Part shown: positions 8,915 through 17,993 of the stretch, in pieces
Layout: every line of letters begins with the position of its first letter
Numbering within the stretch: position 1 is the first letter of the stretch
Origin: Streptomyces sp. BK239
Lineage (GTDB): Bacteria > Actinomycetota > Actinomycetes > Streptomycetales > Streptomycetaceae
Direction: 5' to 3'
NCBI RefSeq assembly: GCF_004217285.1
Contig: NZ_SHKS01000011.1
Coordinates: forward strand, 62,001-126,000
DNA: 64,000 nt
Translations under genes and position numbers: made by a program
The notes under the pieces: generated by a model
What the model was told of the DNA's origin: nothing
What the model saw: only the letters and a program-made list of their open reading frames with translations
Database searches by the model: none

Positions 8915-10197
8915 CCCACCGTCCGATCGAAGAAGCACCGCGGCCGGCACGACCGCACCCCGCCGACCCAGGCCGCGCCCGCCGCCCGGAGCCCGACTGG
9001 AGCCGTCCGCCCGACCCCGCCGACGTCGACCCAGCCGTCCTCGGCGCGCTGCTGCGCCGGCACGGCTGGCAGCGGCGCGGCGGCGCCGCCGGACGCTACG
9101 GCCGCTGGACCCCGCCCGGCCCGGGCGGCGCCGCCACCAGCCTGCTCGTACCGGAGAGCCGTGCCTTCCCCGACAGCGACGACCTGCTCGGCGAGGCACT
9201 CCAGGCGCTGGCCCGCAGTCAGACGCCCGCCGCCCGCGAGGTCCTCGTCGCCCTGGCTGTCCCCAGCGACGAGATCCGCTGGTGGCGCGACGCCCCGGCC
9301 GCACCCGCAGGGACCGCCGGGGCGGCCGGCGCCGCAGGGACCGCCGGGGCCGCGTCCTGGGCCGCCGACGAGCAACTGCGCGGCGCGGCCCGGCAGATCC
9401 TCCTCGCCGGCGCGCTCGCCACCCACGCGCGTGCCGGCTACTACGGCGCACGGCACCGGCGCACCGCCGCCGCCACGCTGGACAGCGTCCTCGTGGGCGC
9501 CGCCGCAGAGGGGCGCCGGCTGACCGCCTTCGTGCCGGTGGCCACGGGGCGCCCTGTCGCCGTCCGCCTCCACCAGGCCCTGTACGCCGTGCGCGAGGCC
9601 ATCGACTACCAGCGCGCCGCCGGCGGCATGGACGCCTTCGACGGCGCCGTGGAGGCCGGCGCCAGCCGTGAGCTGACCGAGGCGCTGATCGCCCTCGTCC
9701 GCGGCACCGAGGGCGCCCGCGTCGCCGTCGCCTGGGCGCCCGCGGCGGGTGTCCCCGAGGGGTGTGCCGCGGACGCCGAGCCGATCGAGTTCTCGCCCGG
9801 CGACCTGCCCGTCCTGCGCGAGGCCGGCGCCCGCTACCTGCGCGAGGAACCCTCCGTGCCCGTGCGGATCACCGGCACAGTGGTGCGGATGCGCAGGGCC
9901 GGTCCGCGCGGCGAGGGCAGCGTACGGCTGCGGGTCCTCGCCGGCGCGGAGATCCCGCACGTCCGCCTCAGCCTCGACGAGGAGGACTACCGCATCGCCG
10001 GGCAGGCCCATCTCGTCGGGCTGCCGGTGCGGGTGCAGGGCCGGCTGGAGAGCCGGGGCGGCTTCCGCAGGATCACCGGCGCCCAGGACGTCGTCCCCGT
10101 CCAGGTGGACGAGGCGGAGCGTGACCGGCTGATGAAGTCGCTGCAGGAGACCGCCGAGATCACCGCCTTCTTCGAGGAGGCGTGCGGCGGGGACTGA
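8911..10197 (+). CDS. Unrecognised protein coupled to the DUF4365 nuclease, OB-like C-terminus
   Basis: This is a 428-residue soluble protein that I do not recognise. The first 50 residues are Pro/Arg-rich and probably disordered. Residues 50-290 are mixed helix and strand, with an Ala/Gly low-complexity insert near residues 130-150. The tail, near residues 310-400, reads as a small beta barrel (VRITGTVVRMRR ... GLPVRVQGRLESRGG), similar in rhythm to OB-folds that bind nucleic acid. It overlaps the nuclease gene by four bases and has a strong ribosome site (GGGAGG near 8899). A joint function with the nuclease is likely but unproven. Confidence 0.8.
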   Translation: MTHRPIEEAPRPARPHPADPGRARRPEPDWSRPPDPADVDPAVLGALLRRHGWQRRGGAAGRYGRWTPPGPGGAATSLLVPESRAFPDSDDLLGEALQALARSQTPAAREVLVALAVPSDEIRWWRDAPAAPAGTAGAAGAAGTAGAASWAADEQLRGAARQILLAGALATHARAGYYGARHRRTAAATLDSVLVGAAAEGRRLTAFVPVATGRPVAVRLHQALYAVREAIDYQRAAGGMDAFDGAVEAGASRELTEALIALVRGTEGARVAVAWAPAAGVPEGCAADAEPIEFSPGDLPVLREAGARYLREEPSVPVRITGTVVRMRRAGPRGEGSVRLRVLAGAEIPHVRLSLDEEDYRIAGQAHLVGLPVRVQGRLESRGGFRRITGAQDVVPVQVDEAERDRLMKSLQETAEITAFFEEACGGD

Positions 10198-10274
10198 GAG
10201 GATTGCCGGGGGTGTTCCGTCCCGCGGGCGGGGTCGCGCGGATATCCGTTTCGCGATCGGGCGGCCCGGCTCGG

Positions 10275-10280
10275 TACGAT
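10275..10280 (+). promoter_or_regulatory. Possible -10 element of thrS
   Basis: TACGAT at 10275-10280 fits the TANNNT -10 pattern and would give a leader of about 55 bases before the thrS GTG. No convincing -35 is seen. No T-box structure was found in the leader. Confidence 0.3.
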
Positions 10281-10339
10281 CCGGTCATGCGCGCGCTCCC
10301 GGTATGGCGTCGCAGTCCATCTTCAGTCAGGAGAGACCG

Positions 10340-12316
10340 GTGTCAGACGTCCGTGTGATCATCCAACGCGATTCCGAGCGGGAAGAGCGCACGGTGACGA
10401 CGGGCACCACGGCCGCCGACCTCTTCGCCGGCGAGCGCTCCGTCGTCGCCGCGCGTGTGGCCGGCGAGCTCAGGGACCTCACCCACGAGCTGCGGGACGG
10501 CGACACCGTCGAGGGCGTCGAGATCACCTCCGAGGACGGCCTGAACATCCTGCGCCACTCCACCGCGCACGTCATGGCGCAGGCCGTGCAGGAGCTCTTC
10601 CCCGAGGCCAAGCTGGGCATCGGCCCGCCCGTCAAGGACGGCTTCTACTACGACTTCGACGTGGAGAGGCCGTTCACGCCCGAGGACCTCAAGGCCGTCG
10701 AGAAGAAGATGCAGGAGATCCAGAAGCGGGGCCAGAAGTTCGCCCGCCGCGTGGTCACCGACGAGGCCGCCCGTGAGGAACTCGCGAACGAGCCGTACAA
10801 GCTGGAGCTGATCGGCCTCAAGGGGTCCGCTTCGAGCGACGACGGCGCGGACGTCGAGGTCGGCGGCGGTGAGCTCACCATCTACGACAACCTCGACGCC
10901 AAGACCGGCGAGCTGTGCTGGAAGGACCTCTGCCGCGGTCCCCACCTGCCCTCGACCCGGCTGATCCCGGCGTTCAAGCTGATGCGCAACGCGGCCGCCT
11001 ACTGGCGCGGCAGCGAGAAGAACCCGATGCTCCAGCGCATCTACGGCACCGCCTGGCCCTCCAAGGACGAGCTGAAGGCGTACCTGGACTTCCTCGCCGA
11101 GGCCGAGAAGCGCGACCACCGCAAGCTGGGCAGCGAACTCGACCTGTTCTCCGTCCCGGAGCAGATCGGCTCCGGCCTCGCGGTCTTCCACCCCAAGGGC
11201 GGCATCGTCCGCCGTGTCATGGAGGACTACTCGCGCCGCCGGCACGAGGAGGAGGGCTACGAGTTCGTCTACACCCCGCACGCGACGAAGGGGAAGCTCT
11301 TCGAGACCTCGGGCCACCTGGACTGGTACGCCGACGGCATGTACCCGCCCATGCAGCTCGACGAGGGCGTGGACTACTACCTCAAGCCCATGAACTGCCC
11401 GATGCACAACCTGATCTTCGACGCGCGCGGGCGTTCCTACCGTGAACTGCCGCTGCGCCTCTTCGAGTTCGGGACGGTGTACCGGTACGAGAAGTCCGGC
11501 GTGGTGCACGGCCTCACGCGTGCGCGTGGCTTCACCCAGGACGACGCGCACATCTACTGCACCCGTGAGCAGATGTCGGCCGAACTCGACAAGACGCTCA
11601 CCTTCGTCCTCGGGCTGCTGCGCGACTACGGCCTGGAGGACTTCTACCTGGAGCTGTCCACCAAGGACCCGGAGAAGTTCGTCGGCTCCGACGAGGCCTG
11701 GGAGGAGGCGACCGAGACGCTGCGCCAGGTCGCCGAGAAGCAGGGGCTGCCGCTGGTCCCGGACCCGGGCGGCGCCGCGTTCTACGGCCCGAAGATCTCC
11801 GTCCAGGCGCGCGACGCCATCGGCCGGACCTGGCAGATGTCGACCATCCAGCTCGACTTCAACCTGCCGGAGCGCTTCAACCTGGAGTACACCGGCGCGG
11901 ACGGCGCCAAGCAGCAGCCGGTCATGATCCACCGCGCGCTGTTCGGCTCCATCGAGCGGTTCTTCGCGGTGCTCCTGGAGCACTACGCGGGCGCGTTCCC
12001 CGCCTGGCTGGCGCCGGTGCAGGCGATCGGCATCCCGGTCGGCGACGCGCACGTGGAGTACCTGGAGAAGTTCGCCGCCGCGGCCAAGAAGAAGGGGCTG
12101 CGGGTCGACGTCGACTCCTCCTCGGACCGCATGCAGAAGAAGATCCGGACCGCGCAGAAGCAGAAGGTGCCGTTCATGGTCATCGTCGGCGACGACGACA
12201 TGAACGCGGGCAGGGTCTCCTTCCGCTACCGCGACGGCTCGCAGGAGAACGGCATCGCGTTCGACGAGGCCATCGCCAAGATCGCGAAGGTCGTCGAGGA
12301 GCGGACGCAGGTCTGA
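10340..12316 (+). CDS. thrS: Threonine--tRNA ligase
   Basis: ThrRS (658 residues) charges tRNA-Thr in the cytoplasm. The order is the standard one: an N-terminal TGS domain (residues 1-60), the editing domain (HSTAH near residue 72), then the class II catalytic core. The core has MNCPMH (zinc and substrate site), motif 2 near the GFTQDDAH sequence, motif 3 at PVMIHRALFGSIERF, and the C-terminal anticodon-binding domain. I start at GTG 10340: AGGAGAG lies just before it and the protein then begins SDVRVIIQRD as in its relatives. An upstream ATG at 10304 is in frame but would add twelve residues outside the TGS domain. Confidence 0.97.
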   Translation: MSDVRVIIQRDSEREERTVTTGTTAADLFAGERSVVAARVAGELRDLTHELRDGDTVEGVEITSEDGLNILRHSTAHVMAQAVQELFPEAKLGIGPPVKDGFYYDFDVERPFTPEDLKAVEKKMQEIQKRGQKFARRVVTDEAAREELANEPYKLELIGLKGSASSDDGADVEVGGGELTIYDNLDAKTGELCWKDLCRGPHLPSTRLIPAFKLMRNAAAYWRGSEKNPMLQRIYGTAWPSKDELKAYLDFLAEAEKRDHRKLGSELDLFSVPEQIGSGLAVFHPKGGIVRRVMEDYSRRRHEEEGYEFVYTPHATKGKLFETSGHLDWYADGMYPPMQLDEGVDYYLKPMNCPMHNLIFDARGRSYRELPLRLFEFGTVYRYEKSGVVHGLTRARGFTQDDAHIYCTREQMSAELDKTLTFVLGLLRDYGLEDFYLELSTKDPEKFVGSDEAWEEATETLRQVAEKQGLPLVPDPGGAAFYGPKISVQARDAIGRTWQMSTIQLDFNLPERFNLEYTGADGAKQQPVMIHRALFGSIERFFAVLLEHYAGAFPAWLAPVQAIGIPVGDAHVEYLEKFAAAAKKKGLRVDVDSSSDRMQKKIRTAQKQKVPFMVIVGDDDMNAGRVSFRYRDGSQENGIAFDEAIAKIAKVVEERTQV

Positions 12317-12331
12317 CCCCCCGCCACGCAG

Positions 12332-12371
12332 GCGAAGGCCCTCGGGAGCTCAGTCTCCCCGGGGCCTTCGC
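12332..12371. terminator. Hairpin between convergent thrS and the K+ channel gene
   Basis: GCGAAGGCCC (12332-12341) pairs with GGGCCTTCGC (12362-12371). A further five pairs form inside after a mismatch (12344-12348 with 12355-12359). The right arm lies inside the last codons of the channel gene, so the element can serve both directions. Confidence 0.65.
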
Positions 12372-13009
12372 TCGTCGCCCTCGCGGGTGAAGGTCTGCAT
12401 CACCCAGGACGAGAACGACCCCGTGACCGCGCCGAGGAGTGCCAGTCCGCCGGCCATCATCCCCGTCGCGATGGTCCGGCCGAGCGTGGTCACCGGCGTG
12501 ATGTCGCCGTAGCCGACGGTGCTCAGGGTCGCCGCGGCCCACCACACGGCGTCCCCGAAGGTCCGCATGGTCGCCCCGGGAGCTCCGCGTTCCTGCTGGT
12601 AGACCGCGAGCGTCCCGGCGAAGCCGAGCAGCAGGGTGGACAGCGAGGCGTAGGCGATCACGCGCGCGTACAGGGACAGCCGGGGCTGTCCGCGCCGGCG
12701 CTGGATCACCTCGTACAGCGGGACGATCCGCACCGGGCGCAGCAGCGGCAGGATGACCACGACCGTGAGCAGCAGATGCGTGGTGACGAAGCGCGGCCCC
12801 TGCCCGCTGAGCCGCCAGCGCACGGCGTAGTCCGCGGCGAACAGCGCGTACAGGGCGATGAGGGTGAAGCCGCACAGGGCCCGCCACCCGGGGGCCAGGT
12901 CCACGGCGAGGACGCGGGTGGCGTAGGCCGCGAGGAAGAGCAGCGAGGCCAGGAAGAGCGGGATCTCGGTGCGCTGCTCCCAGCGCGCCGCGAGGCTGTC
13001 GTCGTCCAC
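12350..13009 (-). CDS. Two-pore-helix type potassium channel family protein
   Basis: This is an integral membrane protein with an ion-channel selectivity filter, TVGYGD (encoded at 12503-12520), flanked by the pore helix (TFGDAVWWAAATLS) and a last membrane helix. Before it lie about four hydrophobic segments and a basic stretch (YEVIQRRRGQ), so the layout resembles a six-segment channel without a full voltage sensor. The start is uncertain. I use GTG 13009 (about 219 residues) because the divergent HIT promoter occupies the region beyond; ATG 13090 in the same frame would overlap the HIT start. No cytoplasmic RCK domain is present. Confidence 0.78.
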   Translation of the reverse strand: MDDDSLAARWEQRTEIPLFLASLLFLAAYATRVLAVDLAPGWRALCGFTLIALYALFAADYAVRWRLSGQGPRFVTTHLLLTVVVILPLLRPVRIVPLYEVIQRRRGQPRLSLYARVIAYASLSTLLLGFAGTLAVYQQERGAPGATMRTFGDAVWWAAATLSTVGYGDITPVTTLGRTIATGMMAGGLALLGAVTGSFSSWVMQTFTREGDERRPRGD

Positions 13010-13075
13010 CGGGCCAGCTTGGCCGGTGACCGGGCTCCCGCCGCCCCGGCGACACGCCGCGATCGGGCGAAGCCA

Positions 13076-13089
13076 TATGCTGCCTTGCA
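13076..13089 (+). promoter_or_regulatory. -10 element placing the HIT gene start at +1 (leaderless)
   Basis: TATGCT (13076-13081) fits TANNNT and is followed by seven bases and then the ATG at 13089. Transcription would begin at or next to the A of the start codon, giving a leaderless mRNA, a common arrangement in Streptomyces. No ribosome site precedes this ATG, which supports the reading. Confidence 0.45.
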
Positions 13090-13637
13090 TGACGAGTGAG
13101 CCGGAGCAGCAGATCGGAGTGGGGACGCGGGACGCGTTCCAGCGCCTGTGGACGCCCCACCGGATGGCGTACATCCAGGGCGAGAACAAGCCGAGCGGTC
13201 CGGGGGCGGACGACGGCTGTCCCTTCTGCTCGATTCCGGCGAAGTCCGACGAGGACGGGCTGGTCGTGCGGCGCGGCGAGCACGTGTACGCGGTGCTGAA
13301 CCTGTACCCGTACAACGGCGGTCACCTGATGACGGTGCCTTACCGGCATGTCGCCGACTACACGGATCTGACCGCGCCGGAGACGGCGGAGCTGGGCGAG
13401 CTGACGAAGCAGGCGATGACGGCGCTGCGCACCGCGTCGGGCGCGCAGGGCTTCAACATCGGCATGAACCAGGGCGCGGTGGCGGGCGCGGGCATCGCGG
13501 CCCATCTGCACCAGCACATCGTGCCCCGCTGGGGCGGGGACACGAACTTCATGCCGGTGGTCGGGCACACGCGTGTGCTGCCGCAGTTGCTGGCGGACAC
13601 CCGCAAGATGCTCGCGGAGGCCTGGCCGACGGCGTGA
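13089..13637 (+). CDS. HIT domain protein (nucleotide hydrolase/transferase)
   Basis: This is a 182-residue histidine-triad protein. The HIT motif is present as HLHQHIVPRW near residues 140-149, with the middle histidines that bind the nucleotide alpha-phosphate. Upstream is a short zinc-knuckle-like CPFC (residues 41-44). Such proteins hydrolyse or transfer nucleotides, for example Ap4A phosphorylases and FHIT-like AMP-lysine hydrolases; the CxxC-containing actinobacterial type resembles the Ap4A phosphorylase branch. It stands alone between divergent and convergent neighbours. The exact substrate cannot be named. Confidence 0.88.
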   Translation: MTSEPEQQIGVGTRDAFQRLWTPHRMAYIQGENKPSGPGADDGCPFCSIPAKSDEDGLVVRRGEHVYAVLNLYPYNGGHLMTVPYRHVADYTDLTAPETAELGELTKQAMTALRTASGAQGFNIGMNQGAVAGAGIAAHLHQHIVPRWGGDTNFMPVVGHTRVLPQLLADTRKMLAEAWPTA

Positions 13638-13662
13638 CGCTCCTCGCCGCGCCGTCGCGGGT

Positions 13663-15336
13663 TCACGCGTCGTAGGTGTCGGCCTTGCGGGGGGAGACGT
13701 CCTGGACCGCGCCGCTCAGCACCGAGGAGCGGTTGCTGAACTTCTCGATGTCGACGTCGTGTTCCTTGAGCACCTTGAGCGCGGCCGTGTGCACCACCCG
13801 CAGCACCGGGGCGGCCGCGCGCAGGGCGTCGTCGGCCATGAAGCGGTGCCGCCAGGGCTGGTCGGCCCAGGCGTGCCGCAGGCCGAAGGGTTCGGGCAGG
13901 CCGATGGAGCCGCCGAGCCACTTGAGCAGCGGCGGGTACCAGCTGATGGTGGCGCGCGCGGCGAGGCGTACGACTTCGTCGGGGGTGACGAGCGGCAGGG
14001 TGACGGTGCGGGTCTCCCAGAAGCGGACGGTCTTGGCGACCTCCTTGCTGGGGGCTTCGGGCTTGGTGGTGAACAGGCCGTTGACGGGGCCGAGGGCGTG
14101 GCCGGTGACCTCGATGCGCAGCGTCTCGTGGAGCACGGTCACGGTGATCAGCATGGTGATGATCAACTGGCCGTCCCACAGGGGCCATTGGACGCCGAGG
14201 TAGTGGCGGTCGCCGCCGCCGAACTGCTGCTGGTCGCAGATCTTCTCGATGGCTTTGGGTTTGACCTGGTAGGCCTCGACGTCCGTGCCGTCGGGCCGGG
14301 CCACCGCCGTGGCCTTCTCGCCGACGGGGGTGACGATCCAGTGCCGGACCGAGGGCGGGGGGAAGCCGCCGGTCTTCAGGCTCTGCCGGTTGAGCACGGT
14401 GAGCTGGTCGTGGATGGCCCTGATGACGGTCCAGCTGCGGAACTCGTGGATGCCCTTGTTGGGGTCGGTGGGGACGAGTTCCTCCGCGAGGTGCCAGGCG
14501 CCCCAGCGGGTTCCCATGCCGAGTATGCCCTTGGGGCCCGCGTAGAACACGGAGTTGGACTGCTGTTCGGCGCTCAGCCGGGCCAGGGACTGGCGCAGTT
14601 GCTCGGCGGCGGTGTGGTTGGGGCTGGTGGGCACGGCTTCGGGGACCTTGGCGCCGATGCTGCTGCCGGCGAGGAGGCCGGCCCAGCGGTCGCGCAGGTC
14701 CGCGGCGGTGCGTTCGCAGATGCGCTTGGCCAGGAACCAGCCGACGACGGGTGCGACGACCGCCCCGCGCGCGTACCAGCCCCAGAAGCCGGTGAACGGC
14801 ATACGGAGCAGGAAGATCACGGCGAGTGCGCCGACGGCGACGAGCAGGCCGGTGGCGAGGCCGGAGACACGTCGGCCGCCCGCCTTCTCCATGGTGGTGC
14901 GCAGTTGGAAGACCAGCAGCCAGACGAGCAGGCCGGGCAGGAAGAGCAGGCCGAACACGGCCATGATGCCGGTGAGTTGCTGGTCGCGGCGGCGGCGGAT
15001 GCCGTTGGCGGCGAGGCAGTGCTCGACCACGACCTGGGGTTCGGCGCCGAAGGACTGGATGAGCGGGGCGCGGCCGACTCCGAGCATGCGGTCGATCACC
15101 GCCTGGGAGAACGCCTCGCCGAGGTTGGGCCGGAAGATGCGGGCCCAGCTGCGGCCGGGGTTGACCGTCGACTGGTGCCATTCGTTGTCGGCGTTCTTGA
15201 TGGCCGCCACGGGATCGTCCCGGTAGGCCGCCGAGGCCAGGGCGAAGGTCGGTGTCTGCCCTCCGTCGCCCGTCTGTGGCACCTGTGGCCCGAAGATGTC
15301 CGCGTAACTGCTGTCAACGGTCATTCCCGCCCCCAT
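13663..15336 (-). CDS. Uncharacterised membrane protein
   Basis: I do not recognise this protein of about 557 residues. Residues 1-120 look soluble. Three or four membrane segments follow (GIMAVFGLLFLPGLLVW and two more up to about residue 210), then a large mostly soluble region of about 340 residues with mixed strands and helices. A hydrophobic patch appears near residue 395. There is no signal peptide or catalytic motif. ATG 15336 is chosen; ATG 15324 four codons on, preceded by GGGGGCGGGA, is almost as likely. It lies downstream of the EF-G2 gene on the same strand with a 139-base gap. Confidence 0.7.
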   Translation of the reverse strand: MGAGMTVDSSYADIFGPQVPQTGDGGQTPTFALASAAYRDDPVAAIKNADNEWHQSTVNPGRSWARIFRPNLGEAFSQAVIDRMLGVGRAPLIQSFGAEPQVVVEHCLAANGIRRRRDQQLTGIMAVFGLLFLPGLLVWLLVFQLRTTMEKAGGRRVSGLATGLLVAVGALAVIFLLRMPFTGFWGWYARGAVVAPVVGWFLAKRICERTAADLRDRWAGLLAGSSIGAKVPEAVPTSPNHTAAEQLRQSLARLSAEQQSNSVFYAGPKGILGMGTRWGAWHLAEELVPTDPNKGIHEFRSWTVIRAIHDQLTVLNRQSLKTGGFPPPSVRHWIVTPVGEKATAVARPDGTDVEAYQVKPKAIEKICDQQQFGGGDRHYLGVQWPLWDGQLIITMLITVTVLHETLRIEVTGHALGPVNGLFTTKPEAPSKEVAKTVRFWETRTVTLPLVTPDEVVRLAARATISWYPPLLKWLGGSIGLPEPFGLRHAWADQPWRHRFMADDALRAAAPVLRVVHTAALKVLKEHDVDIEKFSNRSSVLSGAVQDVSPRKADTYDA

Positions 15337-15424
15337 CGCCGCTGTTCCCGCTTCTGCGGCCTTCCCGACTTCCGTGCTCCGCACACCTGTTGATCAGGTC
15401 ATCAGCGTATCCGCCGGCGCCGGC

Positions 15425-15442
15425 GGCCGTCGGCGGACGGCC
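15425..15442 (-). terminator. Possible short terminator behind EF-G2
   Basis: GGCCGTC (15425-15431) pairs with GACGGCC (15436-15442) around a GGCG tetraloop. It lies 34 bases past the EF-G2 stop. The stem is only seven pairs and no T-run follows. Confidence 0.35.
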
Positions 15443-15475
15443 GAAGCCGCCCGCCGAAACGGAAGGGGAAGTTCC

Positions 15476-17680
15476 CTACGCGTCCTGCGTCTGCTGCCTC
15501 AGCCGCTCGGCGACCTGGGCCGGCATCGGCTCGTGCCGGGCGTAGGAGCGGCGGAAGCGGGCCGTGCCGTGGGACAGGGACCGCAGGTCGACCGCGTACC
15601 GGCCGATCTCGATCTCGGGCACCTCGGCCCGGACCAGGGTGCGGCCGCCGCCCGTCTGTTCGGTGCCGAGCACCCGGCCACGCCGCCCGGACAGATCGCT
15701 CATCACCGGGCCCACGTACTCGTCGCCGACCAGCACGCTCACCTCGGCCACCGGCTCCAGCAGATGGATCTTCGCGTCGGCCGCGGCCTCCCGCAGCGCG
15801 AGCGCGCCGGCCGTCTGGAACGCGGCGTCGGAGGAGTCCACCGAGTGCGCCTTGCCGTCGAGGAGGGTCACCCGGACGTCGATCAGCGGATGCCCCGCGG
15901 CGACGCCCTTGGCGGCCTGCGCCCGCACGCCCTTCTCGACGGACGGGATGAACTGGCGCGGCACCGCCCCGCCGACGACCTTGTCCACGAACTCGATGCC
16001 CGAGCCGCCCGGCAGCGGCTCCACCTCGATCTCGCAGATGGCGTACTGCCCGTGCCCGCCGGACTGCTTGACGTGCCGGCCCCGCCCGGCGGACTTCCCG
16101 GCGAACGTCTCCCGCAGGGAGACCTGGTGCGGGACGACGTCGACCTGCACGCCGTAGCGGCTGCGCAGGCGTTCCAGCGCGACGTCCGCATGGGCCTCGC
16201 CCAGGCACCACAGGACCACCTGGTGGGTGTCCTGGTTCTGTTCGAGCCGCATCGTCGGGTCCTCGGCGACCAGCCGGGACAGGCCCTGGGAGAGCTTGTC
16301 CTCGTCGGCCTTGCTGTGCGCCCGGATGGCCAGCGGCAGCAGCGGGTCCGGCATCTGCCAGGGCTCCATCAGCAGCGGGTCGTCCTTGGCCGAGAGGGTG
16401 TCGCCGGTCTCCGCGCGGCTCAGCTTCGCCACGCACGCGAGGTCGCCCGCGATGCAGTGCGTCAGCGCCCGCTGCTGCTTGCCGAAGGGCGCGGAGAGGG
16501 CGCCGACGCGTTCGTCGGCTTCGTGCAGGGGGCGGCCCTCCTGGCCGTCGTCGGACAGGCCGTGCCCGCACACGTGCACGGTCTCGTCGGGGCGCAGGGT
16601 GCCGGAGAAGACGCGGACGAGGGAGACACGGCCGACGTAGGGGTCGGAGGAGGTCTTCACGACCTCCGCGACCAGCGGCCCGTCCGGGTCGCACGGGCCC
16701 AGTGCGCGCCGCTCGCCACCGCGGGTGGTGACGAGGGGCGTATCGCGCTCCAGGGGCGTCGGGAAGCCCCGGGTGACGAGTTCGAGGAGCTCGACCGTGC
16801 CGAGGCCCTGGCGGGCGCCCTCGGCGGCGGGGGCGGCGGCCAGCACCGGGAAGAAGGCCCCGCGCGCGACGGCCCGCTCCAGGTCCTCGATCAGCGTCTT
16901 GACGTCGATCTTCTCGCCGCCGAGGTAGCGGTCCATGAGGGTCTCGTCCTCGCTCTCGGCGATGATGCCCTCGATGAGCCGGTTGCGGGCCTCCTCGATC
17001 AGCGGGAGCTGGTCCTCGCCGGGCTCGGACTCCACGCGCTCCCCGGTGGAGTAGTCGAACAGCTTCTGCGACAGCAGCCCGATCAGGCCGGTCACGGGCG
17101 CGTGCCCGTCCGGCGCCTTCGGTCCGTGCAGCGGCAGGTAGAGGGGGAGCACGGCGTCGGGGTCGTCGCCGCCGAAGGTCACCGCGCAGATCCGCGTCAT
17201 CTCCTCGAAGTCGGCGCGGGCCGCCTCAAGGTGCGTGACGACGATCGCGCGGGGCATGCCGACGGCCGCGCACTCCTCCCACACCATCCGCGTGGAGCCG
17301 TCCACGCCGTCCGAGGCCGAGACGACGAAGAGGGCCGCGTCCGCCGCACGCAGACCGGCCCTGAGCTCCCCGACGAAGTCGGCGTAGCCGGGGGTGTCGA
17401 GGATGTTGACCTTGATGCCGTCCCAGGCGACCGGCACCAGGGAGAGCTGCACCGACCGTTGCTGGCGGTGCTCCATGTCGTCGTAGTCGGAGACGGTGCC
17501 GCCGTCCTCCACGCGGCCCGCCCGGTTCACCGCTCCCGCCGTCAGCGCGAGAGCCTCCACCAGGGTCGTCTTGCCCGATCCGCTGGGGCCGACCAGCACC
17601 ACGTTCCGTACGGACGCGGGGTGGTCGGCCGCCGTAGCCCTGCCGGCGGCTCCGGGGTGTTCCTTCGCCTTGTCGCCCAT
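15476..17680 (-). CDS. Elongation factor G-like protein EF-G2
   Basis: This is a 734-residue EF-G paralogue of the actinobacterial EF-G2 type. The P-loop is intact (GPSGSGKTT, residues 31-39), but the rest of the GTPase signature is altered. The switch I ERGITI motif is replaced by an unrelated stretch (RQQRSVQLS). The catalytic His of DTPGH is Tyr (DTPGYADF, residues 95-102). The guanine-specificity NKxD motif is THLE (149-152). Domains II-V follow at normal length. Mycobacterial EF-G2 binds nucleotide but lacks ribosome-stimulated GTPase, so this is probably not the main translocase. The start at 17680 follows a strong site (GGGAGG). Confidence 0.88.
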   Translation of the reverse strand: MGDKAKEHPGAAGRATAADHPASVRNVVLVGPSGSGKTTLVEALALTAGAVNRAGRVEDGGTVSDYDDMEHRQQRSVQLSLVPVAWDGIKVNILDTPGYADFVGELRAGLRAADAALFVVSASDGVDGSTRMVWEECAAVGMPRAIVVTHLEAARADFEEMTRICAVTFGGDDPDAVLPLYLPLHGPKAPDGHAPVTGLIGLLSQKLFDYSTGERVESEPGEDQLPLIEEARNRLIEGIIAESEDETLMDRYLGGEKIDVKTLIEDLERAVARGAFFPVLAAAPAAEGARQGLGTVELLELVTRGFPTPLERDTPLVTTRGGERRALGPCDPDGPLVAEVVKTSSDPYVGRVSLVRVFSGTLRPDETVHVCGHGLSDDGQEGRPLHEADERVGALSAPFGKQQRALTHCIAGDLACVAKLSRAETGDTLSAKDDPLLMEPWQMPDPLLPLAIRAHSKADEDKLSQGLSRLVAEDPTMRLEQNQDTHQVVLWCLGEAHADVALERLRSRYGVQVDVVPHQVSLRETFAGKSAGRGRHVKQSGGHGQYAICEIEVEPLPGGSGIEFVDKVVGGAVPRQFIPSVEKGVRAQAAKGVAAGHPLIDVRVTLLDGKAHSVDSSDAAFQTAGALALREAAADAKIHLLEPVAEVSVLVGDEYVGPVMSDLSGRRGRVLGTEQTGGGRTLVRAEVPEIEIGRYAVDLRSLSHGTARFRRSYARHEPMPAQVAERLRQQTQDA

Positions 17681-17993
17681 TTCTTGCCTCCCGTGCACGG
17701 TGAGGTCATCGGGGGCGCGGACACGGCGGCTCCGCGCGCGGTGGCGGCTCCGGCGACGCCCGCGGTCCTTCGAGCTTTCCACTCCCGTCACCGCGCGTCC
17801 ATACGAACGACGCGACGCCGCCGCCCGGCCGCCGCCCAGGGGGCGCGGCAGCCGGCCGGGAGGCCCGGCGGAGAGCGGCGGCCCCCGGCTCGCGCGGGCG
17901 GGTGCCCGGCGGTCGCGTACGCGCGTGCGTGGCTACGATGGGCCAGCCGGTGGCCATCAGGGCCGCGCGGCCACACCGACCGTCGGGAAGGCC
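17681..17993. other. 313-base divergent intergenic region between EF-G2 and pgsA
   Basis: No credible gene is seen here. The left edge carries the EF-G2 ribosome site on the minus strand. The right edge has a -10-like TACGAT (17934-17939) and GGGAAGG before the pgsA ATG. The middle is very GC-rich with many short inverted repeats and no conserved element that I recognise. Confidence 0.5.
17934..17939 (+). promoter_or_regulatory. Possible -10 element of the pgsA-acyltransferase-pimA operon
   Basis: TACGAT matches TANNNT and lies 55 bases before the pgsA ATG. The -35 position is not recognisable. Confidence 0.3.

Noticed and set aside
10198..10339. T-box riboswitch before thrS (also checked before hisS and alaS)
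   Set aside because: No T-box sequence or specifier stem could be recognised, and the leaders are short or contain coding sequence.
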